Positions 8,807 to 19,115 are shown, numbered from the stretch's first letter. The stretch is DNA of 64,000 nt from Aurantimonas sp. HBX-1 (GCF_021391535.1 NZ_CP090066.1:1811501-1875500), one strand, 5' to 3'. Program-made: numbers and translations. The notes: generated from the sequence alone by a model not told the origin.

Positions 8807-9997
8807 ATGACCGCAGGTGAGCCGCGCCTCTATCTCGACTTCAATGCCGGCGCCCCGCTGCTGGCGGAAGCGCGCGCGGCGGCGACGGCGACGCTGGATG
8901 CCGCGAACCCGTCTTCCGTCCACGCCGAAGGGCGCCGCGCACGCGCCCTCGTCGAGGACGCCCGGCGTGCCGTCGCCGCGGCGGTCGGTGCGTCGCCGCA
9001 GAACGTCATCTTCACCAGCGGCGCCACCGAGGCGGCGACGATGGCGCTGTCGCCGCTTTGGCTGATCGACGACGTCGAGACCCGGCAGGTCGCGCTCGCC
9101 GTGCTGGACACCGACCATCCCTGCATCCGCGAGGGCGGGCGGTTCGACGCCGAAGCCGTGACGCGGCTACCGGTGGACGCGGACGGGGTCGTCGATTTCG
9201 GCGCGCTCGCGGAATTTGCGGCACGCTGCGATGCGGAGCGGCCCGGTGTGCTGGCCCTGACGCTGGGCAATTCCGAGACCGGGGTCATGCAGCCGATCGA
9301 CCGCATCCGCCCGGTCATCGCCGGTCAAAACGTCCGCCTCGTCGTCGACGCGGTCCAGGCGCTCGGACGGGTACCGGTGGATATTGCGGCGCTCGACGCC
9401 GACGCGCTGCTGATCTCCGGCCACAAGCTCGGAGCGCTGAAGGGCGTCGGTGCGCTGATCCTGCGGACCAATGCGACCCGGCCGCTGCCGCTGCTGCGCG
9501 GGGGCGGCCAGGAAGGCGGCCGGCGCGCTGGCACGGAATCGGTCGCGGCGATCGCCAGCCTCGGCGCGGCCGTGCGCGCCGCAACGATGCGTCTCGCCGC
9601 CGAACCAGGCCTGCTGATGCACCTGCGGGAGTATCTGGAGGCGGCGATACGGCAGCGCGTGCCGGACGCCGTTGTCCTCGGAGCCGGTGCCGAGCGGCTG
9701 CCCAACACGGTTGCCCTGGCGCTGCCCGGTTTGCGCGCCGAGACGGCGCAGATGGCGCTCGATCTTTCCGGCATCGCCGTCTCGTCCGGCTCGGCCTGCT
9801 CGTCGGGCAAGGTCGGCCGCAGCCACGTCATCGAGGCGATGTTGGCCAGCGGCCTCGCAGCCTCCGCTGAGGAGGGTGCGTTGCGCGTCAGCTTCGGCTA
9901 CGACACGAGCGAAGCCGATCTCGACCGGTTCGCCAATGCCTATGTCGCCCTCGCCGAGCGACGGCGCGGGCGGGAGAGCCACGAACGGGCGGCGTAA
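8807..9997 (+). CDS. Cysteine desulfurase, NifS/IscS type (group I)
   Basis: Mobilises sulfur from cysteine as a persulfide for Fe-S cluster assembly. The 396-residue protein shows the PLP lysine K207 in SGHKLGA, the active-site C331 in the SSGSACSSGK loop of group I enzymes, and the substrate-binding GGGQEGGRRAGTES segment. It is the first gene of the suf cluster and differs from the group II SufS encoded further down, so the operon carries two desulfurases. The ATG at 8807 follows AGAGAG; upstream reading in this frame crosses the hydrolase gene and the ICE box and was rejected. A hairpin separates it from sufB. Confidence 0.93.
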   Translation: MTAGEPRLYLDFNAGAPLLAEARAAATATLDAANPSSVHAEGRRARALVEDARRAVAAAVGASPQNVIFTSGATEAATMALSPLWLIDDVETRQVALAVLDTDHPCIREGGRFDAEAVTRLPVDADGVVDFGALAEFAARCDAERPGVLALTLGNSETGVMQPIDRIRPVIAGQNVRLVVDAVQALGRVPVDIAALDADALLISGHKLGALKGVGALILRTNATRPLPLLRGGGQEGGRRAGTESVAAIASLGAAVRAATMRLAAEPGLLMHLREYLEAAIRQRVPDAVVLGAGAERLPNTVALALPGLRAETAQMALDLSGIAVSSGSACSSGKVGRSHVIEAMLASGLAASAEEGALRVSFGYDTSEADLDRFANAYVALAERRRGRESHERAA

Positions 9998-10013
9998 GCC
10001 GCCGAACTTGCCT

Positions 10014-10049
10014 GACGGTGCGACGCCCTAAAAAAGCGGGTGCACCGTC
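10014..10049 (+). other. Inverted repeat between cysteine desulfurase and sufB
   Basis: The arms GACGGTGC (10014-10021) and GCACCGTC (10042-10049) pair perfectly over 8 bp around a 20-base loop that includes a run of six A. There is no T-tract, so it is not a classic terminator. It may process or attenuate the message between the first desulfurase and sufB. Only the sequence symmetry is seen; function is a guess. Confidence 0.4.
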
Positions 10050-10136
10050 GCTATGTACAGCGTCGCGTCGCGGCCTTCCGGGCCACGATCGCACCGACCA
10101 CCGGACCTTGAATCCGGCGAGGATGGAGACTTACCA

Positions 10137-11656
<1,520 letters not shown>

Positions 11657-11660
<4 letters not shown>

Positions 11661-11974
11661 TCAAGCGGATCTGGCATGGATATACGACGCCGGAAAACGC
11701 CGACACCTACGAATCGATCCTCCGCTCGGAGGTGATCAAGGGCATCGAGGGCAAGGCGATACCCGGGTTCCGCCGCATCGAGGTGCTGCGTCGCCCGCTT
11801 GCCGACGAGGTCGAGTTCGTCACCATCATGGAATTCGATTCCATCGACAACGTGAAGGCCTTCGTCGGCGATGACCATGAGCGCAGCTACGTCCCCGACG
11901 AGGCGCGGCGCGTCCTGAAGCGCTTCGACGAACGCTCCCAACACTACGAATTGCGCGATCTGCGCAGCTATTGA
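11657..11974 (+). CDS. Antibiotic-biosynthesis-monooxygenase-like (ABM fold) small protein
   Basis: A 105-residue protein beginning MIKRIWHGYTTPENADTY, with VPGFRRIEVLRR-type and EFVTIMEFDSIDNVKAFVG strands that resemble the dimeric ferredoxin-like ABM fold used by heme-degrading and quinol monooxygenases and by many orphan proteins. The His/Asn/Trp set of IsdG-type heme oxygenases is not evident, so activity is unknown. The start overlaps the sufB stop (ATGA) and sufC begins 14 bases on, so it is co-translated inside the suf operon. A job in Fe-S assembly, oxygen protection or heme handling is inference from context only. Confidence 0.75.
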
Positions 11975-11988
11975 TCGCAGGAACGAAA

Positions 11989-12744
11989 ATGCTGGAAATC
12001 AAGAACCTTCACGCCCGCGTCGCCGACGAGGGCACCGAAATCCTCCGAGGCGTCGACCTGAGGGTCGCCGCCGGCGAGGTCGCGGCGATCATGGGCCCCA
12101 ACGGCTCTGGCAAGTCGACGCTGTCCTACATCATCGCCGGCCACGAGGACTACGAGGTCACCGAGGGCGACATCCTCTACAACGGCGAGTCGATCCTCGA
12201 GATGGATCCGGCCGAGCGCGCCGCTACCGGCGTTTTCCTGGCCTTCCAGTATCCGCTGGAGATCCCGGGCGTGCCGACCATGACGTTCCTGAAGACGGCG
12301 CTCAACTCGCAGCGCAAGGCGCGCGGCGAGGGCGAGATGACGACCCCGGACTTCATCCGCCGGGTCAAGGCGGCCGCCGCCGATCTCAAGATCGACATGG
12401 CCATGCTGAAGCGGCCGCTGAACGTCGGCTTCTCCGGCGGCGAGAAGAAGCGCGCCGAGATCCTGCAGATGGCGCTGCTCGAGCCGAAGCTCTGCGTCAT
12501 GGACGAGACCGATTCCGGCCTCGACATCGACGCGCTGAAGATAGTCGCCGACGGCGTCAACGCGCTGCGCTCGCCGGAACGCGCCTTCCTGGTAATCACC
12601 CACTACCAGCGCCTGCTCGACTACATCGTGCCCGACACGGTGCACGTGCTCTACAAGGGCCGCATCATTCGGTCTGGCGGCAAGGACCTGGCCCTGCAGC
12701 TCGAGAACGAGGGCTACAGCCAGATCATCGGCGAGGCTGCGTGA
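11989..12744 (+). CDS. sufC: Fe-S cluster assembly ATPase SufC
   Basis: ABC-type ATPase that drives conformational change of the SufBD scaffold. The 251 residues carry Walker A GPNGSGKST, the Q-loop AFQYPLEIPGV, signature SGGEKKRAEI and a Walker B region CVMDETDSGLDIDAL that is specific for SufC. ATG 11989 is preceded by AGGAA; a TTG at 11971 overlapping the previous stop is possible but less likely. It lies between the ABM-like gene and sufD, which starts two bases after its stop. Confidence 0.97.
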   Translation: MLEIKNLHARVADEGTEILRGVDLRVAAGEVAAIMGPNGSGKSTLSYIIAGHEDYEVTEGDILYNGESILEMDPAERAATGVFLAFQYPLEIPGVPTMTFLKTALNSQRKARGEGEMTTPDFIRRVKAAAADLKIDMAMLKRPLNVGFSGGEKKRAEILQMALLEPKLCVMDETDSGLDIDALKIVADGVNALRSPERAFLVITHYQRLLDYIVPDTVHVLYKGRIIRSGGKDLALQLENEGYSQIIGEAA

Positions 12745-12746
12745 CC

Positions 12747-13982
12747 ATGACGGTGCATCAGCTGAGACCCCGGACCCCAGCCGAATCGGCGCTGATCGAG
12801 ATCGCCGCAGATGGCGAGACCGGCGCCGCGTCGCAGGCAGCCGTCGAGGCACTGCGCCGCGAGGGCCTGCCGCATCGCCGCATCGAGGCGTGGCATTATA
12901 CCGACCTGCGCAATCTGATGGGGCGGCAGGCTGAGACGGCCGTCCAACCGGCCGCCGACGCGTCGGGCGCGATCCTCGCGCCGTTGTTGGCGGGCAGCCA
13001 CGTCGTTGATTTCGACGCGCCGGACGCCGGCCACGCGCTCAACGGCCTGACCGTGGCGCGATCGGCCGAGACCGCCGACTGGCAGACGACGCCCAACCAT
13101 CTCGACCGCGGCCTCGACACGGTCCGCATGCTGAACGCCGCCTTCGGCGCGTCGGCGGTAGACGTTGCCGTGGCCAGCGGCGTGGCGCTCGCCGCGCCGG
13201 TCGAACTGCGGGCCCGCGCCGGCAGCCGCTCCCACGGCTTCGTGCGCTGCACGGTGGGTGCCGGGGCGACGGCGACCTTCGTCGAGCGGCTCGAAGGCGA
13301 GGGCGCGCCCTCCACCGGCGTGTCGCATCTGGAAATCCGTGCCGGCGCGCGCGTCACGTGGATCGTCGACCAGGAGAAGGGCGCCTCCGCCAGCCATCTC
13401 GGCCAGCTGAACGTCACGGTCGGTGAAGGCGCGCTGTTCACGCTGTTCGTGCTGAATGCCGGCGGCGCACTGGTGCGCTACGAGGTGCATGCGCAGACGG
13501 CGGGCGAGGGCGCCGAGATCAAGATCCGCGGCATCAACCTGCTCGAGGCCGGCCAGCATATCGACGTCACCACGACGCTGCGCCACACCTTCGAGAACAC
13601 CAAGGCGACCGAGACCTTCCGCAACATCCTGACCGGCGGCCGCGGCGTTTTCCAGGGCATGATCAAGGTCGCCCGCGAGGCGCAGAAGACCGACGCCAAG
13701 ATGGCGTGCAACACGCTGCTCCTGGCTGACGACGGCGAGTTCCTGGCCAAACCCGAGCTCGAGATCTTCGCCGACGACGTGCAGTGCGGCCACGGCGCCA
13801 CGGCTGGCGAGATCAACCCCGACCATCTGTTCTACCTGATGTCCCGGGGCATCCCGGAACCAATCGCCCGGGCGCTGCTGGTCAAGGCTTTCGTTGCGGA
13901 AGTGGTCGAGGAACTCGAGGACGAGGCGGTCGAGGATGCGCTGATGCAGCGCATCGACGCCTGGCTCGCCCGCAGTCATTGA
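12747..13982 (+). CDS. sufD: Fe-S cluster assembly protein SufD
   Basis: Partner of SufB in the SufBC2D complex, needed for iron acquisition by the scaffold. The 411 residues begin with a divergent helical domain (HRRIEAWHYTDLRNLM) and end in the conserved SufD beta-helix and tail: RNILTGGRGVFQGMIKVAREAQKTDAKM, then CGHGATAGEINPDHLFYLMSRGIPE. Start ATG 12747 was preferred over the GTG at 12741 that overlaps the sufC stop. It is followed by a 91-base gap holding a GC-rich hairpin before sufS. Confidence 0.95.
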   Translation: MTVHQLRPRTPAESALIEIAADGETGAASQAAVEALRREGLPHRRIEAWHYTDLRNLMGRQAETAVQPAADASGAILAPLLAGSHVVDFDAPDAGHALNGLTVARSAETADWQTTPNHLDRGLDTVRMLNAAFGASAVDVAVASGVALAAPVELRARAGSRSHGFVRCTVGAGATATFVERLEGEGAPSTGVSHLEIRAGARVTWIVDQEKGASASHLGQLNVTVGEGALFTLFVLNAGGALVRYEVHAQTAGEGAEIKIRGINLLEAGQHIDVTTTLRHTFENTKATETFRNILTGGRGVFQGMIKVAREAQKTDAKMACNTLLLADDGEFLAKPELEIFADDVQCGHGATAGEINPDHLFYLMSRGIPEPIARALLVKAFVAEVVEELEDEAVEDALMQRIDAWLARSH

Positions 13983-14073
13983 TCGGCTCGCCGATCGCGA
14001 TGGCGCGGCAGGGCCGGAAGGCCCCGCGCCGTCTTGCGGATAAAGCCGCACCCGCAAATGGAGTCCGTCGTCC

Positions 14074-15333
14074 ATGAAGGCCGAAGCCATCGCCCGCGAC
14101 AGCGCCGCCCCCGCCGCCTACGACGTGGCGGCCGTGCGCCGCGACTTCCCGATCCTGTCGAAGCAGGTCTACGGCAAGCCGCTCGTCTATCTCGACAGCG
14201 GCGCTTCCGCCCAGAAGCCGAAGGCGATGCTGGACGCGGTCCAGAAGGCCTATAGCGAGGACTATTCCAACGTCCATCGCGGCCTGCATTTCCTGTCGAA
14301 CCGCGCCACCGAGGAATTCGAGGCGGCGCGCGGCAAGGTCGCCGCGTTCCTCAACGCCCCGACCCCGGAGGAGATCGTCTTCACCCGCTCGGCCACCGAG
14401 GCGATCAACCTGGTCGCCTATGGCTACGGCATGCAGGAAATCGGCGAGGGCGACGAGATCGTGCTGACGATCATGGAGCACCACTCCAACATCATCCCCT
14501 GGCACTTCATCCGCGAGCGCAAGGGCGCCAGGCTGGTGTTCGTGCCGGTCGCCGACGACGGCTCGATCGACATCGCGGATTTCGAACGGGCGATCACCCC
14601 GCGCACCAAGCTGATCGCCACCACCCACATGTCCAACGTGCTCGGCACGGTGGTGGATGTGAAGGCGGTCGCGGCGCTGGCGCACGCCAAGAACATCCCG
14701 GTTCTCGTCGACGGCAGCCAGGGTGCCGTGCACCTGCCGGTCGACGTCCAGGACCTCGACTGTGACTTCTACGTCTTCACCGGCCACAAGCTGTACGGGC
14801 CGACCGGCATCGGCGTTCTCTACGGCAAGCGCGACATGCTGGAGCGCATGCAGCCCTTCAACGGCGGCGGCGAGATGATCGTCGAGGTCACCGAGGAGAT
14901 GGTCACCTACAACGCCCCGCCGCACCGCTTCGAGGCGGGCACGCCGCCGATCGTCCAGGCGATCGGGCTCGGCGCCTCGCTCGATTACGTCAACGGCATC
15001 GGCCGCGAGGCGATCGCCGCGCACGAGGAACGCCTGCGCGACTATGCGCACGAGCGGCTGCGGGCGGTGAATTCGCTGCGCATCTACGGCAACGCGCCGG
15101 GGAAGGGCGCCATCGTCTCCTTCGACCTCGAGGGCATCCACGCCCATGACGTGTCGATGGTGATCGACCGCGAGGGCGTCGCGGTGCGCGCCGGCACGCA
15201 TTGCGCCCAGCCGCTCTTGAAGCGTTTCGCCGCAACCTCCACATGCCGGGCCTCATTTGGTATGTACAATACGCTCGAGGAAATCGACCTTCTCGCGGAG
15301 GCACTCGAGAAGGCCCGGCGATTCTTCGCCTGA
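14074..15333 (+). CDS. sufS: Cysteine desulfurase SufS (group II)
   Basis: The Suf-specific desulfurase. In 419 residues it shows SNVHRGLHFLSNRAT, the MEHHSNIIPW segment, PLP lysine K239 in FTGHKLYGPTGIG and the active-site C377 in RAGTHCAQPL, the conserved group II loop. No SufE gene is visible in the window, so the sulfur acceptor would have to be encoded elsewhere. The ATG at 14074 has weak spacing to a purine stretch, but the family N-terminus (YDVAAVRRDFPILSKQVYGKPLVYLD) starts just after it. Confidence 0.96.
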   Translation: MKAEAIARDSAAPAAYDVAAVRRDFPILSKQVYGKPLVYLDSGASAQKPKAMLDAVQKAYSEDYSNVHRGLHFLSNRATEEFEAARGKVAAFLNAPTPEEIVFTRSATEAINLVAYGYGMQEIGEGDEIVLTIMEHHSNIIPWHFIRERKGARLVFVPVADDGSIDIADFERAITPRTKLIATTHMSNVLGTVVDVKAVAALAHAKNIPVLVDGSQGAVHLPVDVQDLDCDFYVFTGHKLYGPTGIGVLYGKRDMLERMQPFNGGGEMIVEVTEEMVTYNAPPHRFEAGTPPIVQAIGLGASLDYVNGIGREAIAAHEERLRDYAHERLRAVNSLRIYGNAPGKGAIVSFDLEGIHAHDVSMVIDREGVAVRAGTHCAQPLLKRFAATSTCRASFGMYNTLEEIDLLAEALEKARRFFA

Positions 15334-15344
15334 GGATGAATGGC

Positions 15345-15767
15345 ATGACCGACGAAGCCGATACCAAGTTCGCAGCACCGACCGTCGAGGACACGGCTGC
15401 CGCCAATGTCGCACTGGCGTCGGGAGCGGAAGCGCCGGTCTCGGCGATACCGGCCGAGGAGCTGACCCGGCTGACCGACGACATCGTCGGCGCGCTGAAG
15501 ACGGTCTACGACCCGGAAATTCCGGCCGACATCTACGAGCTCGGCCTGATCTACAAGATCGACATCGACGACGAGCGCAATGTCGATGTCGAGATGACCC
15601 TGACCGCGCCGGGCTGCCCTGTTGCCGGCGAGATGCCGATCTGGGTCGAGAACGCCGTGAGTTCGGTCGACGGGGTCGGTCAGGTGAAGGTCGAACTCGT
15701 CTTCGACCCGCCGTGGACGCCGGAGCGCATGAGCGAGGAAGCCCAGGTCGCCGTCGGCTGGTACTGA
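15345..15767 (+). CDS. DUF59 (MIP18-like) Fe-S assembly protein, SufT type
   Basis: A 140-residue protein with an acidic Ala-rich N-terminus of about 40 residues and a C-terminal DUF59 domain: VYDPEIPADIYELGLIYKI, MTLTAPGCPVAGEMP with the conserved Cys, and VELVFDPPWTPERMSEEAQ. DUF59 proteins such as SufT help Fe-S maturation or carrier steps. The ATG at 15345 is chosen because GAGGA lies eight bases before it; the ATG at 15336 overlaps that ribosome-binding site. It follows sufS by 11 bases and clearly belongs to the operon. Confidence 0.9.
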   Translation: MTDEADTKFAAPTVEDTAAANVALASGAEAPVSAIPAEELTRLTDDIVGALKTVYDPEIPADIYELGLIYKIDIDDERNVDVEMTLTAPGCPVAGEMPIWVENAVSSVDGVGQVKVELVFDPPWTPERMSEEAQVAVGWY

Positions 15768-15780
15768 GCCGCCGTCGATC

Positions 15781-16197
15781 ATGGCGCCGCCGCTTTCCGG
15801 GCTTCTGGAGACCTGCCTCTACGTCGAGGACATGGCACGCGCCAGACGCTTCTATCGCGAGGTGCTGGGGCTCGATGCGCTGCTGGAGGAGGAGCGCATC
15901 ACGGTGTTCCGCATGCCGGACGACACCGTGCTCATTCTCTTCTCCCGCGGCTCGACGCTGGAACCGGTGCAGACGCCAGGCGGCATCATCCCACCGCATG
16001 ACGGCAGCGGCCCTGCCCACTTCGCGCTGGCGATTCCGCCCGACAGCATCGACGCCTGGCGACGCCATCTTCGTGCCTGCAACGTCGAGATCGAGAGCGA
16101 GATCGCCTGGCCGAAGGGCAGGGGCCACAGCCTCTATTTCCGCGACCCGGACGGCCATGCGGCCGAACTGGCGTCGCGGAACCTCTGGGTCCGCTGA
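15781..16197 (+). CDS. VOC-superfamily protein (glyoxalase/dioxygenase fold)
   Basis: A 138-residue vicinal-oxygen-chelate protein with the two paired beta-alpha-beta-beta-beta modules: LETCLYVEDMARARRFYREVLG in the first, HFALAIPPDSIDAWRRHL and LYFRDPDGHAAELASRNLW in the second. His in AHFAL and Glu in AAELAS are likely metal ligands. Substrate cannot be told; members include glyoxalases, fosfomycin resistance enzymes and dioxygenases. It starts 13 bases after the DUF59 gene, inside the suf cluster, although no Fe-S function is known for it. Confidence 0.85.
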   Translation: MAPPLSGLLETCLYVEDMARARRFYREVLGLDALLEEERITVFRMPDDTVLILFSRGSTLEPVQTPGGIIPPHDGSGPAHFALAIPPDSIDAWRRHLRACNVEIESEIAWPKGRGHSLYFRDPDGHAAELASRNLWVR

Positions 16198-16314
16198 CAG
16201 CCCCGCCCTTGCCTGCCCTGGTCCCGAACGCTGCGTTCGCCTTGCGCCGTCTCGCCCGCCAACCCATCTTTCTGCTAGTATCAGCCAGTTGCAGACTGCC
16301 GAAAGGACGCCGCC

Positions 16315-16692
16315 ATGGGCCGCTTCACCGTCATGAGCATGACCGACAGCGCCGCCGAACGGGTGAAAGCCATTCTGGCGGCCCAGGGCGCGGATGCACT
16401 CGGCCTGCGGGTCGGCATCAAGAAGGGCGGCTGCGCCGGCATGGAGTACACGATCGACCTCGCCCGCGAGGCCAAGCCGAATGAGGACGCGATCGAGCAT
16501 GATGGCGCGCGGGTGTTCGTCGCGCCCGAAGCGGTGCTGTTCCTTCTCGGCACCGAGATGGACTACGAGGAGACGGTGCTGCGCTCCGGCTTCACCTTCC
16601 GCAATCCGAACCAGACATCGGCCTGCGGCTGCGGCGAATCCGTCGAGCTCAAGCAGGCGGATCTAGCCGCGCTCGCCGGTCGCGGCGCCTGA
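16315..16692 (+). CDS. sufA: A-type Fe-S carrier, SufA/IscA family
   Basis: Small Fe-S carrier that passes clusters from the Suf scaffold to target proteins. The 125 residues contain the three invariant cysteines of A-type carriers: C40 in KKGGCAGMEY, and C104 and C106 in SACGCGES. The rest (LRVGIKKGGC, FVAPEAVLFLLGTEMDYEE, GFTFRNPNQ) matches the family. It lies 117 bases after the VOC gene, so it may have its own promoter as well as read-through from the suf operon. Confidence 0.95.
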   Translation: MGRFTVMSMTDSAAERVKAILAAQGADALGLRVGIKKGGCAGMEYTIDLAREAKPNEDAIEHDGARVFVAPEAVLFLLGTEMDYEETVLRSGFTFRNPNQTSACGCGESVELKQADLAALAGRGA

Positions 16693-16728
16693 TCGTCCGA
16701 GGCGTCGCCGGAGCCGCGGTGTGGCGGA

Positions 16729-17106
16729 ATGGACGAGGATTACCTCCACGACCTGTTCGGTTCGCTCGGGGACGTCCGGATCCGGCGGCTGTTCGGCGGG
16801 CAGGGGATTTATAGCGGCGAACGGATCGTCGCCCTCGTGTTCCGCGACGAGTTGTACCTGAAGAGCGACGCCGAAACCGATCCGCTCTTCGAGGCAGCCG
16901 GATCGGCTCGCTGGACCTATACGCGGCCCGGCCGGATGCCGACGCGGATGCCCTATTACCGCTTCCCCGACAGTGCCCTCGACGATGCCGACGAGGCAGC
17001 GCGGTGGATCTCTATCGCCGATGGTGCGTCGCGGCGCGCCGCGACGGCTCCCAGGCCACGGTCCCGAAAGGTCGGGAAAGCCCCGGCGGGCAAGGCTTCC
17101 GCCTGA
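16729..17106 (+). CDS. TfoX/Sxy N-terminal domain protein
   Basis: A 125-residue protein with the TfoX_N fold: LFGSLGDVRIRRLFGGQGIYSGERIVALVFRDELYLKSD followed by MPYYRFPDSALDDADE. It ends in a basic Arg/Lys/Ala tail (SRKVGKAPAGKASA). In gammaproteobacteria Sxy/TfoX is a competence co-activator, but most alphaproteobacterial TfoX_N proteins have no defined role, so competence should not be assumed. The ATG at 16729 lies 36 bases after sufA; the gene ends seven bases before the convergent mazG. Confidence 0.85.
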   Translation: MDEDYLHDLFGSLGDVRIRRLFGGQGIYSGERIVALVFRDELYLKSDAETDPLFEAAGSARWTYTRPGRMPTRMPYYRFPDSALDDADEAARWISIADGASRRAATAPRPRSRKVGKAPAGKASA

Positions 17107-17113
17107 ACGTGCC

Positions 17114-17965
17114 TCAGCCCGCTGCTGGCCCCGGCCGGTTCTTCGCCGCGATCCACAGCGCTTCCATTTCCTCGAGGCTCGCCGCCTGCAGCGAGCGGCC
17201 CGTGGCAGCAAGCTCGGTCTCGATGAAGCCGAAGCGGTCGCGAAACTTCAGCACGCAGCGGCGCAGAGCAACTTCCGGATCGATGCGGTGGAAGCGCGCA
17301 AGGTTGACCACGCTGAACAGCAGGTCGCCCATTTCGGCCTCGCTGGCGTCGGCGTCGCCCGAAGCGACGGCTTCGGCGAGTTCGGCCAGTTCCTCGTCGA
17401 TCTTGGCGACGATCGGCGGGGCGCTGTCCCAGTCGAAGCCGGTGTCGGCCGCCTGCTTCTGGACCTTCAGTGCAAGGGTCAGCGCCGGGAAGGCGGTCGA
17501 GACGCCATCGAGATGCCTTGCACCATTGCCCGTTCCGGCATCGTCGCCCGATAGACCGCTAGCCGCCCGCAGCGCTGCCTTCTCGGCGCGTTCCTCGGCC
17601 TTGATGCGCTCCCAATGCACCTGCGCGGATCCTGCCGAACGAGCCTCGGCGTCGCCGAAGACATGCGGATGGCGGCGGATCATCTTGCGCGTCACGCCGT
17701 CGACGACGTCGCCGAAGTCGAAGCTGCCGGCCTCGGCGGCCAGCTGGGCGTGATAGACGACCTGCAGCAGCAGGTCGCCGAGTTCCTCGCGCAGATCGAC
17801 CATGTCGTTGCGCTCGATCGCATCGGCGACCTCGTAGGCTTCCTCGACCGTGTATGGCGCGATGGTCGCGAAATCCTGCTCCAGATCCCAGGGACAGCCG
17901 CCGGCCGGGTCGCGCAGCGCCGCCATGATCTCGATCAGCCGGGTGATGTCGCGAGACGGAGTCAT
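17114..17965 (-). CDS. mazG: Nucleoside triphosphate pyrophosphohydrolase MazG
   Basis: House-cleaning NTP pyrophosphatase, 283 residues with two MazG domains. The first has CPWDLEQDFATIAPYTVEEAYEVADAI and LREELGDLLLQVVYHA, giving the EExxE...ExxD metal set. The second has VAKIDEELAELAEAV and AEMGDLLFSVVNLARF. A MIRRHPHVFGD segment links them as in E. coli MazG. The ATG at 17965 opens the family sequence directly. It converges with the TfoX-like gene, and its upstream intergenic region holds the dif candidate. Confidence 0.95.
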   Translation of the reverse strand: MTPSRDITRLIEIMAALRDPAGGCPWDLEQDFATIAPYTVEEAYEVADAIERNDMVDLREELGDLLLQVVYHAQLAAEAGSFDFGDVVDGVTRKMIRRHPHVFGDAEARSAGSAQVHWERIKAEERAEKAALRAASGLSGDDAGTGNGARHLDGVSTAFPALTLALKVQKQAADTGFDWDSAPPIVAKIDEELAELAEAVASGDADASEAEMGDLLFSVVNLARFHRIDPEVALRRCVLKFRDRFGFIETELAATGRSLQAASLEEMEALWIAAKNRPGPAAG

Positions 17966-18101
17966 GGCCTGTGTCCTTGCGCCGGGAAGCCGGTCTCCAT
18001 AGCGCCGTTACGAAAGAGGGGGAAGGGATTGGCCGCCGCAGTCTGGGGGTTCGTTGTCCGAAGCGCGTCTAGCGGAGAGGTGTCCCAACGCATTCATATC
18101 T

Positions 18102-18129
18102 AAGTTGCATAAGATAGATTATGGAACCA
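18102..18129 (+). other. Candidate dif site (XerCD chromosome dimer resolution site)
   Basis: A 28-base AT-rich element in a GC-rich intergenic region. It has an 11-base left arm AAGTTGCATAA, a 6-base centre GATAGA, and an 11-base right arm TTATGGAACCA. The inner cores CATAA and TTATG with a 6-base spacer are those of proteobacterial dif sites; the arms match each other in inverted orientation at 8 of 11 positions. The octamer GGGAAGGG (KOPS, GGGNAGGG) lies at 18020-18027 pointing towards it. By eye, KOPS-like octamers to the left are mostly on the plus strand and all those found to the right are on the minus strand, as expected at a terminus. XerCD action is inferred. Confidence 0.75.
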
Positions 18130-18194
18130 AATGGATTAATCAGGCTGCGCAATGGCTTGCCGCGGGCCGATAATGTGCCTGCCGGAGGCGCCCT

Positions 18195-19004
18195 TCAGTC
18201 GAGCGTCTGCTCGATGACCAGCCCGTCATAGGCCGGCCGGACGTGCGGCGGCAGTTCGCGACAGAGCGTCGCGTAATCGAGCGGCGTGTGCATGTGGGTC
18301 AGGCTCGCCGCCTTGGCACCGAAGCGTGCGATCCAGCCGAGCGCCTGATCGACCGTCAGATGGCTCGGATGCGGCTTGTACTGAAGCGCGTCGATGACGA
18401 CGTGCTGGACGCCGGTCAGCGCCGCGACGGCGGCATCGGGAAAGTCGCTCACGTCGCTGCAATAGGCCAGGTCGCCGATCCGGAACCCCAGCGAGTGGAT
18501 CGACCCGTGCACCATGTGGACCGGCATCACATGCAGCGGTCCGCCGGCGCCGTTGATGACGAAGGCTTCGCCCCCGGTGATCGCGACATGGTCGGCGATC
18601 GGCGGATAGTTGCTGCCGGCGGGCGTCTCGAAGCAATAGCGGAAGGCCTCGAAGACGCGGGCGTACGTGGCTTCGTCGGCGTAGACCGGGATCCGCGACC
18701 GCTGGACGAGCATATAGCCGCGCAGATCGTCGATCCCGTGGATATGGTCGGCATGCGGATGGGTCAGCATGACCGCGTCGAGGCGGGCGACGCCGGCGCC
18801 GAGCATCTGGGCGCGAAAATCCGGGCCGCAATCGATCGCCACGACGGTACGGCCATGGGGACCGATACGCTCGATCAGCGCCGCGGCGCGGCTGCGGACG
18901 TTCCTCGGCTCCGCCGGGTCGCAGGCGCCCCAGTCGCCGTTGATGCGGGGCACGCCGGGCGACGATGCGCAGCCGAGAATGGTCAGGCGGAGAATGTCAC
19001 TCAA
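18195..19004 (-). CDS. MBL-fold metallohydrolase (PhnP/RNase Z-like family)
   Basis: A 269-residue metallo-beta-lactamase-fold protein. The metal-binding THPHADHIHG motif gives H82, H84, D86 and H87; further ligands are likely in MPVHMVHG, YCSDVSDFP and LTHMHTPLDY. The N-terminus (LTILGCASSPGVPR) and overall length resemble PhnP-like phosphodiesterases, but no phosphonate genes are present. In this order of genes it follows tatD, 112 bases away, and looks like the last member of the rlpA-to-MBL run. Substrate unknown. Confidence 0.88.
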   Translation of the reverse strand: MSDILRLTILGCASSPGVPRINGDWGACDPAEPRNVRSRAAALIERIGPHGRTVVAIDCGPDFRAQMLGAGVARLDAVMLTHPHADHIHGIDDLRGYMLVQRSRIPVYADEATYARVFEAFRYCFETPAGSNYPPIADHVAITGGEAFVINGAGGPLHVMPVHMVHGSIHSLGFRIGDLAYCSDVSDFPDAAVAALTGVQHVVIDALQYKPHPSHLTVDQALGWIARFGAKAASLTHMHTPLDYATLCRELPPHVRPAYDGLVIEQTLD

Positions 19005-19115
19005 TGCTCTGGACCGGCCCTAGATGGCTTCCGCTGCAGCGACTGACCGCGCTGCCATGGTGTCACGTTTCGCCATCGGTACGTCCTGTGCCGTGTGGTC
19101 GGATCCGCTGCCCGT

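Noticed and set aside
16729..17106. Competence regulator role for the TfoX-domain protein
   Set aside because: Only the N-terminal TfoX domain is present and no competence genes are nearby; the family is broad and mostly uncharacterised.
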